Below are positions 1 through 7,820 of a stretch of 64,000 bases of DNA, one piece after another. The notes under the pieces are model-generated. The model was not told the origin of the DNA. It did no database searches and saw nothing but the letters and a program-made list of their open reading frames with translations. The position numbers and the translations under genes were made by a program. Origin of the DNA: Lachnospiraceae bacterium (GTDB lineage Bacteria; Bacillota; Clostridia; Lachnospirales; Lachnospiraceae); assembly GCA_017399445.1 (NCBI GenBank), contig JAFQCM010000037.1, positions 17,899-81,898 of the forward strand, read 5' to 3'. Position 1 is the stretch's first letter; every line of letters starts with the position of its first letter.

Positions 1-2
1 AT

Positions 3-2294
3 TCTAACCATTCTTTAGAATATAATGAACTTTTTAAATATGCTGAAAGTGCCTTAAATCATGCAAAAGCTTCCGGAAAAAATACTATGGTATTTTTTGA
101 TTGGGAAATTTACGAAAACCGTCTCTTTCAAATGGCTATCCAGGAAGAATTACAACTTTGTATTAGGGATAATTTTAATAATTTCAGCATATTTTACCAG
201 CCACAATTTGATATTCGCACTCATAAACTCATAGGTGCAGAGGCTTTATTACGCTGGGTTTCTCCAAAGTATGGAGAAATCTCTCCGAGTGAATTCATTC
301 CTATTTTAGAAAAAAATAATTTAATTTCAAAAGTAGGTTTATGGATTATAGAAGAAGCGTTGAAACAATGTAAGGAATGGCGTAAGTATATTCCTGATTT
401 TCGAATTAGTGTTAACTTATCCTATTTACAGCTGAAAGACCACTCTGTTTCTCAGCATGTATTTAATTGTCTTGATGAATATGCATTACCTGGAGAAGCC
501 CTTCTGTTGGAACTTACAGAAAGTGCCCAGCTTGAAAATTATCGCTTTTTTAACCAGCTGTTTTATTCTTTAAGACAAAGAGGTGTCTACATTGCTATTG
601 ATGATTTTGGTACCGGATATTCCAGTCTGAAATATCTAAAAGACTTACATATTGATCAGATAAAAATTGACCGTTGTTTTGTCACAGAACTTCAAAACGA
701 CTCATTTAATTACAAACTGGTTCGTAACATGATTGACCTTGCCCATAGTGTGGAAATAGATGTATGTATTGAGGGTATTGAAACTGCAGAAGAATTATCT
801 GCTTTATCTGATTTAAACCCTAATCATATTCAGGGATACTTTTTAGGACAACCGGAACCGGAAAATATTTTCAGAAAAGAATTTATTGAAAAAACTGATA
901 CATATATAAAAGCAAAATCACAGGTTTCCAGCACTACTTTTCCAGAAAGTAAAGTACCAGAGCATTCTATTGATGTGGATAATTTTAAAAATATTGTAGA
1001 GGAATTTGACCAAATTGTATATGTAAGTGATATTGAAACCTACGAATTATATTATATTAACAAAACAGGACGTAGATTATTAGATTCCCATGAGCCTCTT
1101 GGTCAAAAATGTTATAAGATTTTACAGGGAAAGGAAGAACCTTGTAGTTTTTGTACCAATCACTTATTATACCAACATCAGTTTTATAAATGGGAAAAGA
1201 CAAATCCCCTCTTTGACAGAAAATATATTTTAAAAGATAAACTGATTTTTTGGAACGGAAAACCATCCAGATTAGAAATCGCTACAGATATTACTCATCA
1301 CGAAAATGTCAGTGAGGAAACAAAAGAAAAACTTAGAATCGAAAAAACAATTGTTAAGTGTATTCGTGCTCTAAATCAAGCCGAAAATCTTACCCTTGCT
1401 ATAGATTCTGTCTTGCAGGCAATTACAGAATTTTATCAGGCAGACAGAGCTTATATTTTTGAAATTGATTATCCGAAAAAAGTCTGTCACAATACTTATG
1501 AGTGGTGTAACCATAATATCTCATCAGAAATTCATAACCTTCAGAATGTAAGTATTGATGTAATTGCCCGTTGGCTTAGCGTCTTCGAAACAGAACAAAT
1601 GGTAATGATTCCAGATGTGGATAAATTAAAAGATACGGATCCAGAGGAATATACTGTTTTAAAGAATCAAAATATTTCAAGTTTACTGGTAACTCCTTTC
1701 TACTCAGATAAGGATAAAAGAGTTTCTGGATTTATAGGGGTAGATAACCCAACCTGGTTTACAAAAGATGCTACTCTTCTTGATTCTTTGTCTTATTTCA
1801 TTGTAAATGAAATAGGAAAACGTAAACTATCGGAGCAGTTATTCTTTATGAGTTATCGTGATGCACTAACCGGAGTTTATAACCGAAACTGTTATAAAAA
1901 AGATTTGGAAGAACTTTCTTCCGACTCCAATATTTCCATAGGTATTGTTTATGCAGATATTAATGGATTGAAAAAAGTTAATGATGAATTAGGACACAAT
2001 GCAGGCGATAAATTGATAAAAAATGTAGTTTCCTGTCTTGTAACCTGTTTCCATGAACATAAGATATACCGTGTGGGTGGAGATGAATTTATAATTATCT
2101 GTCAGGATATTTCTTATGAAGATTTTCAATTTTGTATTCGAAAAGTTCATGCTTATGTTGAAACTCATGAAGATTGTTCCGTTGCTTTGGGACACTCCTG
2201 GTCAGATCAACAGTATAGCGTAGAAAAATTAGTAAAGGAAGCGGATTCTCTAATGTATCAAGATAAAAATAAATATTACCAAAGATATTGTTAG
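3..2294 (+). CDS. Multidomain c-di-GMP protein (GGDEF tail-EAL-PAS-like-GAF-GGDEF), 5' truncated
   Basis: Cyclic-di-GMP turnover protein whose start lies before the window. The frame is open from base 3, and the residues before the ATG at 87 look like the end of a GGDEF domain (ALNHAKASGKN), so that ATG is probably internal. Numbering from 87: an EAL phosphodiesterase domain comes first (EAL at 52-54, DDFGTGYSS from 172, EGIET from 229), with its catalytic acidic residues present. Next is a PAS-like segment around 310-410 with a PCSFC cysteine pair, a GAF-like segment around 430-590, and a C-terminal GGDEF domain with an intact GGDEF at 664-668. Both synthesis and hydrolysis look possible. 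The net activity and signal cannot be read from sequence. Confidence 0.85.
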   Translation, partial: SNHSLEYNELFKYAESALNHAKASGKNTMVFFDWEIYENRLFQMAIQEELQLCIRDNFNNFSIFYQPQFDIRTHKLIGAEALLRWVSPKYGEISPSEFIPILEKNNLISKVGLWIIEEALKQCKEWRKYIPDFRISVNLSYLQLKDHSVSQHVFNCLDEYALPGEALLLELTESAQLENYRFFNQLFYSLRQRGVYIAIDDFGTGYSSLKYLKDLHIDQIKIDRCFVTELQNDSFNYKLVRNMIDLAHSVEIDVCIEGIETAEELSALSDLNPNHIQGYFLGQPEPENIFRKEFIEKTDTYIKAKSQVSSTTFPESKVPEHSIDVDNFKNIVEEFDQIVYVSDIETYELYYINKTGRRLLDSHEPLGQKCYKILQGKEEPCSFCTNHLLYQHQFYKWEKTNPLFDRKYILKDKLIFWNGKPSRLEIATDITHHENVSEETKEKLRIEKTIVKCIRALNQAENLTLAIDSVLQAITEFYQADRAYIFEIDYPKKVCHNTYEWCNHNISSEIHNLQNVSIDVIARWLSVFETEQMVMIPDVDKLKDTDPEEYTVLKNQNISSLLVTPFYSDKDKRVSGFIGVDNPTWFTKDATLLDSLSYFIVNEIGKRKLSEQLFFMSYRDALTGVYNRNCYKKDLEELSSDSNISIGIVYADINGLKKVNDELGHNAGDKLIKNVVSCLVTCFHEHKIYRVGGDEFIIICQDISYEDFQFCIRKVHAYVETHEDCSVALGHSWSDQQYSVEKLVKEADSLMYQDKNKYYQRYC

Positions 2295-2482
2295 GCAAAT
2301 CACTTCTTCCATTTCTCTTCGCTAAAATATGGATAAGTTTATTGATTACTATAGCGCCTGTGGTGGGTACAGAATTGTCTGTATCTTCTATGGGCGTTGG
2401 TTATTAATATCTTATTTCCAGTCACACTAACCCACATTGCTCCGCATATACTATACTAAATCTTATTTCAGGAGTCTCCCCT

Positions 2483-3376
2483 ATGTATTTTTTAGTTGGT
2501 TTTCTTCTACTTCTTGTACTTTGTGGAATTTTCATCTTCCATGGACGAAAAAAACGAATTTGTGAAAAAATATGTAATATGTGCGCAGAAGAAAAATGTG
2601 AAAAACTAACAGAACTAATTACCCCTTTTGGCTACTGTTATGATTTCAAACAGGACGTGTTTTCTACTACCCTGGATGCCTGGCAACGAGACTTTGGGTA
2701 CACAGAAAGTTATAATCACTATGCCCCTCACTTTAATATGGTGTTTGATTATGAACCTATTTACTTTGATTACAAAGACCGTACCTGGTTAATTGAGTTT
2801 TGGAAGGGACAGTATGGAGTTAATATGGGATGTGAGGTTGGTGTATACTACAGCGACTCTTTTGTGCCACCTGCCTTGCGAAATATCACTTTATTTCATT
2901 GTGTAAAAGATAAAGATATGCTTCCTATGACCATACATCTGTTCCAAGACGAATGTAGTATTGCCATGATTCGTAAAAAACACTGGTGGCTTACCGTTTT
3001 TGATGTAGGAAAATATTGCGAACCTTATGAACTTTCCATGAATATCGGAATTACCTTTCCTAATGAAGAAATGATGAACGCTTTTGTTACTGCATTGTTT
3101 GAAAAAGGATATCAGCAGAAGGACATTTGTATTTGCGGGTTAAGAGTATTTCTTTTATATGATTCTTGTTCCACCTGCTCTCTCCCTTTTTTTCGCCATC
3201 TTTTGTGTCGTTTTACCCAATGGAAAAACAAAATTTTCTGCAAACTATATTTATGGGTAACCAAACCTTTTTGTACTTCACTTGACCGAATATTGTATCT
3301 TTACTACTACCTTCCCTTTGTCTTCCGCCGTCTCCTTACCATCAAACGATACAAGAAAGACAAAAAGTGTCACTAA
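2483..3376 (+). CDS. DUF4474-type membrane-anchored protein
   Basis: 297 residues of unknown function. One N-terminal transmembrane segment (residues 1-19) is followed by basic residues, so the bulk is probably cytoplasmic. The central region, with the stretches LDAWQRDFGY, EPIYFDYKDRTWLIEFWKGQYG and GCEVGVYY, resembles the DUF4474 family of clostridia. The C-terminal 80 residues are rich in Cys, Phe and Arg and end basic. The next gene begins over or just after its stop codon, so the two are probably co-transcribed. No catalytic motif is recognisable. Confidence 0.6.
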   Translation: MYFLVGFLLLLVLCGIFIFHGRKKRICEKICNMCAEEKCEKLTELITPFGYCYDFKQDVFSTTLDAWQRDFGYTESYNHYAPHFNMVFDYEPIYFDYKDRTWLIEFWKGQYGVNMGCEVGVYYSDSFVPPALRNITLFHCVKDKDMLPMTIHLFQDECSIAMIRKKHWWLTVFDVGKYCEPYELSMNIGITFPNEEMMNAFVTALFEKGYQQKDICICGLRVFLLYDSCSTCSLPFFRHLLCRFTQWKNKIFCKLYLWVTKPFCTSLDRILYLYYYLPFVFRRLLTIKRYKKDKKCH

Positions 3377-3378
3377 TT

Positions 3379-4206
3379 ATGGGATATGAAAAAAGACTAG
3401 ATACAGCTTTTGAGCAAGCATTGGTATTACCTATTTTTCATAACTCCAAACTAGTATTAATCAGTGACTGTCACCGGGGCATTGGGAATTCAAATGATAA
3501 TTTTCTAAAAAATCAGCATTTATATTTTGCAGCTCTAACTTACTATTATGACAAAGGCTACACATATATTGAATTAGGAGATGGAGATGAACTTTGGGAA
3601 AACCGGAGTTTGGAACAGATTAAAGAAATTCATGGAAATGTATTCTGCCTGCTTTCTTCTTTTTTTCAAAAAAAGCGGCTTTATATGATTTATGGAAATC
3701 ATGATATGGAAAAAAAAGACAACAATCTTTCTTTAAATTATCCTGTTTACGAAGGAATCATCCTGAAAGACTGTTGTTCTGATAAATTTTTATATCTAAC
3801 TCATGGACACCAGGCAGATACACTAAATTCTGTGTTCTGGAAGCTTTCCCGTTTTCTGGTTCGGTACCTTTGGAAACCTTTAGAACAATTTGGTGTATTA
3901 GATCCTACCAGTGCTGCAAAAAATTATTCTGTAAAAGAAAAAACAGAAAAACGTTTAACACAATGGGCAAAGGAACATGATGTCACCATTATTACAGGTC
4001 ATACCCACCGACCGGTACTGGATATCCAAAATCCATATTATTGTAATACCGGAAGTTGTGTCCATCCCAAATGTATTACTTGCTTAGAAATTCAAAATGG
4101 CTCTTTACTTTTAGTAAAATGGTCTGTAGAAACCAAAGAAGATTTAACCCTTACCGTAGCAAGAACTGTCTTGAGTGGACCTTTAAAAATAAAGGATTTA
4201 TCTTAA
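3379..4206 (+). CDS. Calcineurin-like metallophosphoesterase
   Basis: A soluble metal-dependent phosphoesterase of about 275 residues. The full motif series is visible: SDCHRG (D-x-H), ELGDGDELW (GD), YGNHDME (GNHD), THGHQAD and TGHTHRP (GHTH). The substrate is unknown; nucleotides, UDP-diacylglucosamine-like lipids and phosphoproteins are all used by this fold. The ATG at 3379 is taken as the start. A GTG at 3367, overlapping the upstream stop, is the alternative. The stop codon directly abuts the stop codon of the convergent EamA gene, with no bases between. Confidence 0.85.
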   Translation: MGYEKRLDTAFEQALVLPIFHNSKLVLISDCHRGIGNSNDNFLKNQHLYFAALTYYYDKGYTYIELGDGDELWENRSLEQIKEIHGNVFCLLSSFFQKKRLYMIYGNHDMEKKDNNLSLNYPVYEGIILKDCCSDKFLYLTHGHQADTLNSVFWKLSRFLVRYLWKPLEQFGVLDPTSAAKNYSVKEKTEKRLTQWAKEHDVTIITGHTHRPVLDIQNPYYCNTGSCVHPKCITCLEIQNGSLLLVKWSVETKEDLTLTVARTVLSGPLKIKDLS

Positions 4207-5058
4207 TTACCTGCTTCTCCATTTCCAGATGGCTGCACCAATAATAATAACGTATCCCACAGCACTATAGACATCCGGGATCTGGTCTAATATTACAAAT
4301 CCTAAAATTGCTGCAAAAATAATCTGGGAATAGTCAAATACAGAAATTTCCTTTGCTGCTGCTTTTGTATAAGCGGCAGTAATACATATCTGACCTCCTG
4401 CTGCTGCCACTCCTGCCAGCAATAAATAAGCCCATTGGGCTCCTTCCATAGGAGCAAAATTCAAAATTAAATTTGGCAGCAACACAACACTGGAAAAAGC
4501 AGAAAAGAACAGCACAATCACTGCTCCGTTCACACCCCTCTGTCCTAACTTTCTTACATAAGTGTATGCCAGTCCCGCTGCTGCTCCTCCTAATGTTCCA
4601 ATGAATGCCGGAACTGACTCCATACTCATAGCTGGTTTAATTACAAATAAAGCTCCAATAAAAGCCACCAAAAGAATTCCCCATTCTCTCATTCCTGCAA
4701 TTTCTTTTAAAATAATGGCAGAAAAAATAATTGCAAAAAAAGGAGATAATTTATTTAACATAGAAGCATCTGAAATATTTAAATGGTCCACTGCATAAAA
4801 ATTACAGATAATTCCTAAAAGTCCTGCACCAGAGCGAATCAACAGGTATTTTAAATTTCCCTCTCCCACCTGAAATTTCACATGATTTTTCCACAAAAGC
4901 AACATTGCTACAAAGGTAGCCACAATGTTTCGAAAAAAACATTTCTGAAGGGTAGGCACATCTCCCGACATTCGCACAAACAAATTCATTAATGCAAAGA
5001 AAAAGGCGGCTCCCAAAATATAAAGAATTCCTTGTGTTTTTTCATTTAATTTTATCAT
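4207..5058 (-). CDS. EamA/DMT-superfamily permease
   Basis: 283 residues with about ten hydrophobic segments in two homologous halves, typical of EamA drug/metabolite transporters. Recognisable parts include the N-terminal LGAAFFFALMNLFVRMSGDVP and repeated glycine-rich helix ends such as GTLGGAAAGLAYTYVRKLG. The substrate (metabolite, amino acid or toxic compound efflux) cannot be deduced. It runs divergently from the response regulator at 5245 across a 186-base AT-rich gap that must hold both promoters. Its stop codon touches that of the phosphoesterase gene. Confidence 0.85.
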   Translation of the reverse strand: MIKLNEKTQGILYILGAAFFFALMNLFVRMSGDVPTLQKCFFRNIVATFVAMLLLWKNHVKFQVGEGNLKYLLIRSGAGLLGIICNFYAVDHLNISDASMLNKLSPFFAIIFSAIILKEIAGMREWGILLVAFIGALFVIKPAMSMESVPAFIGTLGGAAAGLAYTYVRKLGQRGVNGAVIVLFFSAFSSVVLLPNLILNFAPMEGAQWAYLLLAGVAAAGGQICITAAYTKAAAKEISVFDYSQIIFAAILGFVILDQIPDVYSAVGYVIIIGAAIWKWRSR

Positions 5059-5244
5059 TGTATTTCCTCTTTTCTTCTTCCGGTATCATATTTTATGTAC
5101 TCTTTGCCCATTGTATTCCCTAATCCTTTCCGTTGTCAAGGTTCTGACTATTTCCATTTTTTAGTTTTTATGATATGATGTAAAAAATTTGTAATGTTTT
5201 TCTGATTTTGAACCATTGTAAAAATAAAAGCAAAGGAACTTACT

Positions 5245-5916
5245 ATGTATAAAATATTAATTGTTGAAGATGATTTTGTAATTGCAAACAGCATTTGTGA
5301 CCATCTTTCCAAATGGAATCTGGAAGCAAAATATGTGGAAGATTTTCAAAATGTAATTTCTATTTTTAAGGAATTTCAAGCTGACTTAGTATTAATGGAT
5401 ATTTTACTTCCTTATTTTAATGGCTTCCACTGGTGCAGTGAACTGCGAAAATTTTCCAATGTTCCTATTATGTTTATTTCCTCTATGTCAGATAATATGA
5501 ACATTGTGATGGCAATGAACATGGGTGGGGATGAGTACATTGAAAAACCTTTTGATATTCATGTACTGACCGCTAAAATCCAGGCATTACTGCGTCGCAC
5601 GTACGCATTAACTGAACAGAAAAATCTTCTTACTTTCAAAAATTTGGTTTTAAACTTAAATGATACTACCCTTACCTGTCAGGATGAGAAAATCACTTTA
5701 TCTAGAAACGAATACCTGATTCTTCAGCTTCTTATGGAGAATTCCGGAAAAATTGTATCTAGAGATCAGTTAATGGAATGTCTTTGGGGAAATGATGAAT
5801 TTATTGATGATAACACTTTAACAGTAAATATCACCCGCGTACGAAAGAAATTAGAGGCTGCAGGCTGCATTGATTATATAAAAACCAAGAAAGGATTAGG
5901 GTATATACTAGAATGA
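5245..5916 (+). CDS. OmpR-family response regulator, BceR-like
   Basis: 223 residues. An N-terminal receiver domain holds the acidic pair EDD near residue 8, the phospho-acceptor in DLVLMDILLPYFNG near residue 52 and the conserved Lys in IEKPFD. A C-terminal winged-helix DNA-binding domain follows (SRNEYLILQLLMENSGKIVSRDQL, DDNTLTVNITRVRKKL). It overlaps the next kinase gene by 4 bases, so translation is probably coupled. It is the first gene of a four-gene regulator/kinase/ABC ATPase/permease set of the kind that senses and resists cell-wall-active peptides such as bacitracin. It probably activates the promoter in front of the ABC genes. Confidence 0.9.
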   Translation: MYKILIVEDDFVIANSICDHLSKWNLEAKYVEDFQNVISIFKEFQADLVLMDILLPYFNGFHWCSELRKFSNVPIMFISSMSDNMNIVMAMNMGGDEYIEKPFDIHVLTAKIQALLRRTYALTEQKNLLTFKNLVLNLNDTTLTCQDEKITLSRNEYLILQLLMENSGKIVSRDQLMECLWGNDEFIDDNTLTVNITRVRKKLEAAGCIDYIKTKKGLGYILE

Positions 5917-6935
5917 CCATTTTCTCTTACTTAAAAGAACGAAAATTTCTTATTTTTCACCTGCTTATTATCTGCCTGATAAATTTAATAGTACTATTTC
6001 TTTACGGTTGCCCTGTGGAACCGTCAGGCTATGCGTTTGTAATTTGTATGGTATTTCTTATTTTTTCAGGTATTTTAGATTACTTTTTTTTAAGAAAAAA
6101 GCATAATCTTCTGCTCTCCTATGAGCCGGATACTGACAAAGAAATATCAGAACTGCTTGTCAAATCTGGTATGATTGAAAAGGATTATCAAAATTTAGTC
6201 TCGAAAATGGAATTAAAACAAAAACAGATCTTTTCCTATTCTCATAAAAAAGGACAGGAAGCTTCTGATTTTTATACTTTATGGGTACATCAGATTAAAA
6301 CCCCAATTCAGGCATTACGCCTGCTGTTCCAGACTTCTCCAGATAATATTTCTGGTATGAAAAGTGAACTATTTAAGATTGAACGTTATGTGGATATTGT
6401 GCTTGGATATTTGAGAATGGAACATATGAATAATGACCTTAACTTTAAACATTATTCTTTAGAAGATCTAGTAAAACAGGCTGTGAAAAAATATTCTCCT
6501 TTGTTTATCCAAAGCAAACTTTCTCTATCACTAGAAAGCTTAGATTCTCTTGTACTTACTGATGAAAAATGGATGGTTTTTGTAATGGAACAGCTTTTAT
6601 CCAATGCTTTAAAATACACATCAAAAGGCCGCATTCATATTTATGGCTCTTCCGTTACAAACCAGAACACTACTCAAACTGTTTTAGTAATAAAAGACAC
6701 AGGCATTGGTATCGCTTCGGAAGATTTGCCTCGCATTTTTGAACGTGGTTTTACCGGTTATAACGGAAGAATGGACAAGAAAGCTAGTGGTCTGGGACTT
6801 TATCTGTGCAAATCCGTATTACAAAAGCTTGGTCACGAAATTTCCATTACTTCCCAAACAAATGAAGGAACCAGTGTTACCATACACTTCACGGAAAATA
6901 AGAACTATTCTCAAGCAAACCTTACGAAAACGTAA
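5913..6935 (+). CDS. Intramembrane-sensing histidine kinase, BceS-like
   Basis: 340 residues. Two N-terminal transmembrane helices (about 14-33 and 41-61) are joined by a very short outer loop, so there is no extracellular sensor domain. This is the hallmark of kinases that receive their signal from a partner ABC permease. The phospho-acceptor His lies in WVHQIKTPIQ, and the ATPase domain shows an N-box (QLLSNALKYTS), DTGIGI and GLGLYL. The stop codon at 6933-6935 sits inside a strong inverted repeat. The partner regulator is immediately upstream and the partner transporter immediately downstream. Confidence 0.9.
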   Translation: MTIFSYLKERKFLIFHLLIICLINLIVLFLYGCPVEPSGYAFVICMVFLIFSGILDYFFLRKKHNLLLSYEPDTDKEISELLVKSGMIEKDYQNLVSKMELKQKQIFSYSHKKGQEASDFYTLWVHQIKTPIQALRLLFQTSPDNISGMKSELFKIERYVDIVLGYLRMEHMNNDLNFKHYSLEDLVKQAVKKYSPLFIQSKLSLSLESLDSLVLTDEKWMVFVMEQLLSNALKYTSKGRIHIYGSSVTNQNTTQTVLVIKDTGIGIASEDLPRIFERGFTGYNGRMDKKASGLGLYLCKSVLQKLGHEISITSQTNEGTSVTIHFTENKNYSQANLTKT

Positions 6936-6946
6936 GGTTTGTTTGA
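6911..6946 (+). promoter_or_regulatory. Strong inverted repeat across the kinase stop codon
   Basis: Perfect 11-base arms (CAAACCTTACG at 6916-6926 and its complement at 6931-6941) enclose an AAAA loop. Pairing extends outward to about 16 base pairs through one G-T wobble. No T-run follows, so it is not a classic terminator. It could stabilise or process the kinase mRNA end, or act as DNA. The right arm carries a TAAGG that recurs just downstream. Confidence 0.5.
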
Positions 6947-6950
6947 AAAC

Positions 6951-6994
6951 TGTAAGGTAAAGTTAAGGAAATGAAAACCCTTCCTTGGTATACT
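6951..6994 (+). promoter_or_regulatory. Candidate regulated promoter of the ABC genes with TAAGG direct repeats
   Basis: TAAGG occurs at 6953-6957 and 6964-6968, exactly 11 bases apart (one helical turn), and also at 6933-6937. They lie just upstream of a good -10 box (TATACT, 6989-6994) that lacks a convincing -35. Direct repeats with an 11-base period near a weak -35 are typical activator sites for OmpR/PhoB-type regulators, so this is a plausible target of the regulator at 5245. This is inferred from pattern only. Confidence 0.45.
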
Positions 6995-7052
6995 ATTTAT
7001 GAAATAAGACAGATTTTAATAAACATTACATTTAACAAGGAGGAAATCAACC

Positions 7053-7820
7053 ATGTCTATTTTAGAAGCCATTAACATACAGAAAATATATAAAACAAAA
7101 ATGGGTGCCAACCAGGTAGAAGCTTTAAGCAACATTAATTTTTCTGTAGAAACCGGAGAATATGTTGCCATTATGGGAGAATCAGGAAGCGGAAAAACTA
7201 CTTTACTAAACATCTTAGCTGCATTAGATACTCCAACTTCCGGTGAAATTTATTTGGATGGAAAAAGCTTTGAAAATATTAAGTCCAAAGAACGTGCTAC
7301 TTTTCGAAGAAATAATTTAGGTTTTGTTTTTCAGGACTTTAATTTGCTGGACAATTTTTCTTTAGAAGATAATATTCTTCTTCCTTTAGTTTTAGCAGGG
7401 AATCACTATTCTCAAATGCAGGAAAAATTACTTCCTATCGCTTCTTCTTTAGGAATTGCTGATTTATTAAAGAAATATCCTTATGAAGTATCTGGCGGGC
7501 AAAAACAGCGTGCTGCCGTAGCCCGAGCAATAATTACTTCTCCAAAATTGTTGTTGGCAGATGAACCAACGGGAGCTTTAGATTCCAAAGCTAGTGCAAA
7601 ACTACTAAACCAGTTTGAAGAAATTAACAAGCAGGGCCAGACCATTCTTATGGTAACTCACAGTGTGCAGGCTGCTGCTCACGCTTCCAGAGTACTTTTT
7701 ATCAAAGATGGCATGGTATATCATCAGATTTACAAAGGAAATTCCACCAAAGATGAAATGTTCAAAAAAATTAATGATGCTCTGACCTCTTTATTATCCG
7801 GAGGTGATGACAATGAATAA
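7053..7820 (+). CDS. ABC transporter ATP-binding protein, BceA-like
   Basis: 255-residue ATPase of a peptide-antibiotic sensing or detoxifying transporter. The Walker A motif is GESGSGKTTLL near residue 38, the Q-loop VFQDFN, the signature VSGGQKQRAAVARA and the Walker B LLLADEPTGALD. A strong ribosome-binding site, AGGAGG, lies 8 bases before the ATG. It overlaps the permease gene by 8 bases. It would energise the 665-residue FtsX-type permease that follows. Confidence 0.92.
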   Translation: MSILEAINIQKIYKTKMGANQVEALSNINFSVETGEYVAIMGESGSGKTTLLNILAALDTPTSGEIYLDGKSFENIKSKERATFRRNNLGFVFQDFNLLDNFSLEDNILLPLVLAGNHYSQMQEKLLPIASSLGIADLLKKYPYEVSGGQKQRAAVARAIITSPKLLLADEPTGALDSKASAKLLNQFEEINKQGQTILMVTHSVQAAAHASRVLFIKDGMVYHQIYKGNSTKDEMFKKINDALTSLLSGGDDNE

